A DNA stretch of 64,000 bases, from contig JACQYB010000054.1 in NCBI GenBank assembly GCA_016208415.1, positions 1 through 64,000 on the forward strand, written 5' to 3'. Below the pieces are notes generated by a model. The model did not search any database. It worked only from the letters and a program-made list of their open reading frames with translations, and had not been told where the DNA came from. Source of the DNA: Betaproteobacteria bacterium. GTDB lineage: Bacteria > Pseudomonadota > Gammaproteobacteria > Burkholderiales > Rhodocyclaceae. Below, piece by piece: positions 62,594 to 64,000 of this stretch (positions are counted from its first letter, which is position 1; the number at the start of each line of letters is the position of its first letter). Position numbers and translations under genes: made by a program.

Positions 62594-63337
62594 ATGCAAA
62601 CAGACATCGCGCCGCGCCATAGGCTTCACCCCCTGCTTTGGGTAGCGGCCGTTTCCGTGATTGTCTTCAGCCTGGCGGGTGTCGGCGCCATCACCGGCCT
62701 GATTCCCGTGGCAGGCGGGAAGACCGGGGACACGGTGACGCAGAACGCACCCCCACAAACCGCCGCGCCGCCGGTCGGCGCACCGCCGGTTGCATCGTCC
62801 GCGCCTGCACCCGCCGCCAGCGCGCCCGCGCCGGCCGCCGCGCAGGCCCCCGCCACAGAAAGACGCGCAACCCCCGCCAAGGCCGCCCCGGCAAGGACCG
62901 CCCGAGCCGACAGGGCCATGACCGTCGAGAAGAACCCGCCTGGGCCACTTCCCCCCGTTTCCGGGACGACGCCAGAGCCGGCCAAGCCCGCGGCCGCGCC
63001 TTGCCGGGAATGTGGCACCGTCGAGTCGGTGCGGGAGGTGCAAGAGAAGGGCGACGGATCGGGAATCGGCGCCGTGGCGGGAGGCGTTGTGGGCGGTCTG
63101 CTTGGCCACCAGATCGGCGGCGGCCGCGGCAAGGATCTTGCCACGGTGGCAGGAGCGGTGGGCGGCGCGGTGGCCGGGCACCAGATCGAGAAATCGGTGC
63201 GCAAGACCACCCGCTACGAAGTCACGGTGCGCTTCGAGGACGGCAGCACCAAAGTCTTCTCCCAGGACCAGCAACCCACCTGGCGCAGCGGTGACCGGGT
63301 GAAGGTGACCAACGGAGCGATTGCGGCCGAGTTCTAA
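62594..63337 (+). CDS. Glycine-zipper (2TM) domain membrane/envelope protein
   Basis: A 247-residue protein. The ATG at 62594 is preferred over 62588 because AAGGAG then has proper spacing. An N-terminal helix (about 13-35, LLWVAAVSVIVFSLAGVGAITGL) is followed by an Ala/Pro-rich linker (about 45-135), a CRECG pair of cysteines, and the glycine-zipper segment GAVAGGVVGGLLGHQIGGGRGKDLATVAGAVGGAVAGHQIE. A C-terminal basic beta-rich domain (YEVTVRFEDGSTKVFSQ...GDRVKVTNG) resembles SlyB/PcP-type proteins. It is probably a periplasm-facing inner-membrane protein of unknown function. Confidence 0.85.
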   Translation: MQTDIAPRHRLHPLLWVAAVSVIVFSLAGVGAITGLIPVAGGKTGDTVTQNAPPQTAAPPVGAPPVASSAPAPAASAPAPAAAQAPATERRATPAKAAPARTARADRAMTVEKNPPGPLPPVSGTTPEPAKPAAAPCRECGTVESVREVQEKGDGSGIGAVAGGVVGGLLGHQIGGGRGKDLATVAGAVGGAVAGHQIEKSVRKTTRYEVTVRFEDGSTKVFSQDQQPTWRSGDRVKVTNGAIAAEF

Positions 63338-63357
63338 TTCCCTCGTCGCGCCGGGAA

Positions 63358-63378
63358 GAGCGCCCCGCCGGGGCGCTC
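63358..63378. terminator. Bidirectional hairpin between convergent genes
   Basis: A perfect 9-bp stem (GAGCGCCCC/GGGGCGCTC) with a 3-base loop lies between the convergent glycine-zipper gene and gltX. T-runs are weak on both sides. Confidence 0.65.
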
Positions 63379-63384
63379 CGTCGT

Positions 63385-64000
63385 CTACAGCGCACTCAGG
63401 CGCGCCAGCACCAGATCCCGGCCCATCACCTCCAGCACCGCGTCGATGGACGGCGTCTGGGTCTGCGCCAGCACCGCCACCCGCAATGGAATGGCCAGTT
63501 GCGGCATCTTGAGCTTGTGGGCGGCCATCACCTCCTTCAGCGCCGCGGACAGGGACTGCGCCTGCCATTCCACCGTCTCGAACCGGTGCGCCAGATCGGC
63601 CAGAGCGACACGAGCGGCCGGTGTCAGATGCCTGTCTGTCAATTCCTCGGGCAGGTGAGGCATGGCGTAGAAGGGGTGGGCTGCGTCGGCCAGTTCGTTG
63701 AGGGTGGCGACGCGATCCCGGTAGAGGGCAACCACCCGTTCCAGCGCCGGTTGCACACCTACTGTGACGCCGCTGGCCTCCATCCTCTTGCGCGCCTCGC
63801 CCGCCAGGCGCCCAAGGTCTGCTCCACGAAGATAGTGCTGGTTGAGCCACAACAGCTTCTCGGTGTTGAACTGAGCGGCGGAGGCGGTGATGTGGTCGAG
63901 ATCGAACCACTGGCAAAACTGCTCCATGGAGAAGATCTCGTCGTCGCCGTGGGACCACCCCAGGCGCGCCAGGTAGTTGAGCACCGCCTCCGGCAGGAAT
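63385..64000 (-). CDS. gltX: Glutamyl-tRNA synthetase (C-terminal part, runs off right edge)
   Basis: The last 205 codons of GltX are present; the frame is open at base 64000, so the catalytic N-terminus is outside the window. Visible are LPEAVLNYLARLGWSHGDDEIFS, FNTEKLLWLNQHYL (family-conserved, with the anticodon-binding helical domain following) and the C-terminal LAIPLRVAVLAQTQTPSIDAVLEVMGRD, all typical of non-discriminating or bacterial GluRS. Confidence 0.95.
   Translation of the reverse strand, partial: FLPEAVLNYLARLGWSHGDDEIFSMEQFCQWFDLDHITASAAQFNTEKLLWLNQHYLRGADLGRLAGEARKRMEASGVTVGVQPALERVVALYRDRVATLNELADAAHPFYAMPHLPEELTDRHLTPAARVALADLAHRFETVEWQAQSLSAALKEVMAAHKLKMPQLAIPLRVAVLAQTQTPSIDAVLEVMGRDLVLARLSAL

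Overview
The window looks like chromosomal DNA of a GC-rich Gram-negative bacterium, most likely a betaproteobacterium (Rhodocyclales/Nitrosomonadales-like). The reasons are an outer-membrane toolkit (LolCD, a type II secretion system, a secretin, beta-barrels), methanolan-type EpsE/EpsF/EpsG/EpsL exopolysaccharide proteins, and the housekeeping neighbourhood recJ, prfB, lysS, mnmC, gltX. Taxonomy is inferred from gene families only. No tRNA, rRNA, CRISPR array, transposase or phage gene was found.

Region A (1-20.2 kb) is an exopolysaccharide cluster, almost all on the minus strand. Transcription runs from epsE (17.1 kb) downwards: export and chain-length proteins (EpsE, EpsF, EpsG), GDP-fucose synthesis (Gmd, Fcl, with ManC further down), Wzy-like polymerase, Wzx-like flippase, a GT2 transferase, a glycosidase-like lipoprotein, a GT4 transferase, a WecG/TagA transferase, GalE, ManC and a GMC oxidoreductase that runs off the left edge. 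EpsL (beta-barrel) is a separate minus-strand unit with its own terminator. Divergent from it is the priming phosphoglycosyl transferase (EpsB/WcaJ type), which is cut short at its C-terminus.

Region B (20.3-36.7 kb) holds an MBL-fold hydrolase, a secreted NodB-like protein with a threonine-rich insert, and a complete type II secretion core in two divergent units (gspC/G/H/I/J/K/L/M minus, gspD/E/F plus). A second GMC oxidoreductase, a paralogue of the one at the left edge, follows.

Region C (36.7-48.6 kb) is mostly housekeeping: an orphan Tat-exported branched-chain-type binding protein, a continuous ComEC/Rec2-alpha/beta hydrolase frame, a DUF2062 protein, a potassium channel, LolD and LolC/E, a phosphoglycerate-mutase-like protein and RecJ.

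Region D (48.9-57.7 kb) is the most interesting part. A self-contained plus-strand set sits between recJ and prfB, which are adjacent in E. coli and many relatives. It encodes a UDP-GlcNAc 2-epimerase, a processive-type GT2 synthase, a bactofilin-like membrane protein, a six-hairpin glycosidase-like lipoprotein, a NodB-like protein (paralogue of the one in region B), a polytopic membrane protein and a YaiO-like beta-barrel. I propose an uncharacterised synthase-dependent exopolysaccharide pathway that uses UDP-ManNAc.

Region E (57.8-64 kb) returns to housekeeping: prfB with its programmed +1 frameshift, lysS, mnmC, a glycine-zipper protein and the C-terminal part of gltX.
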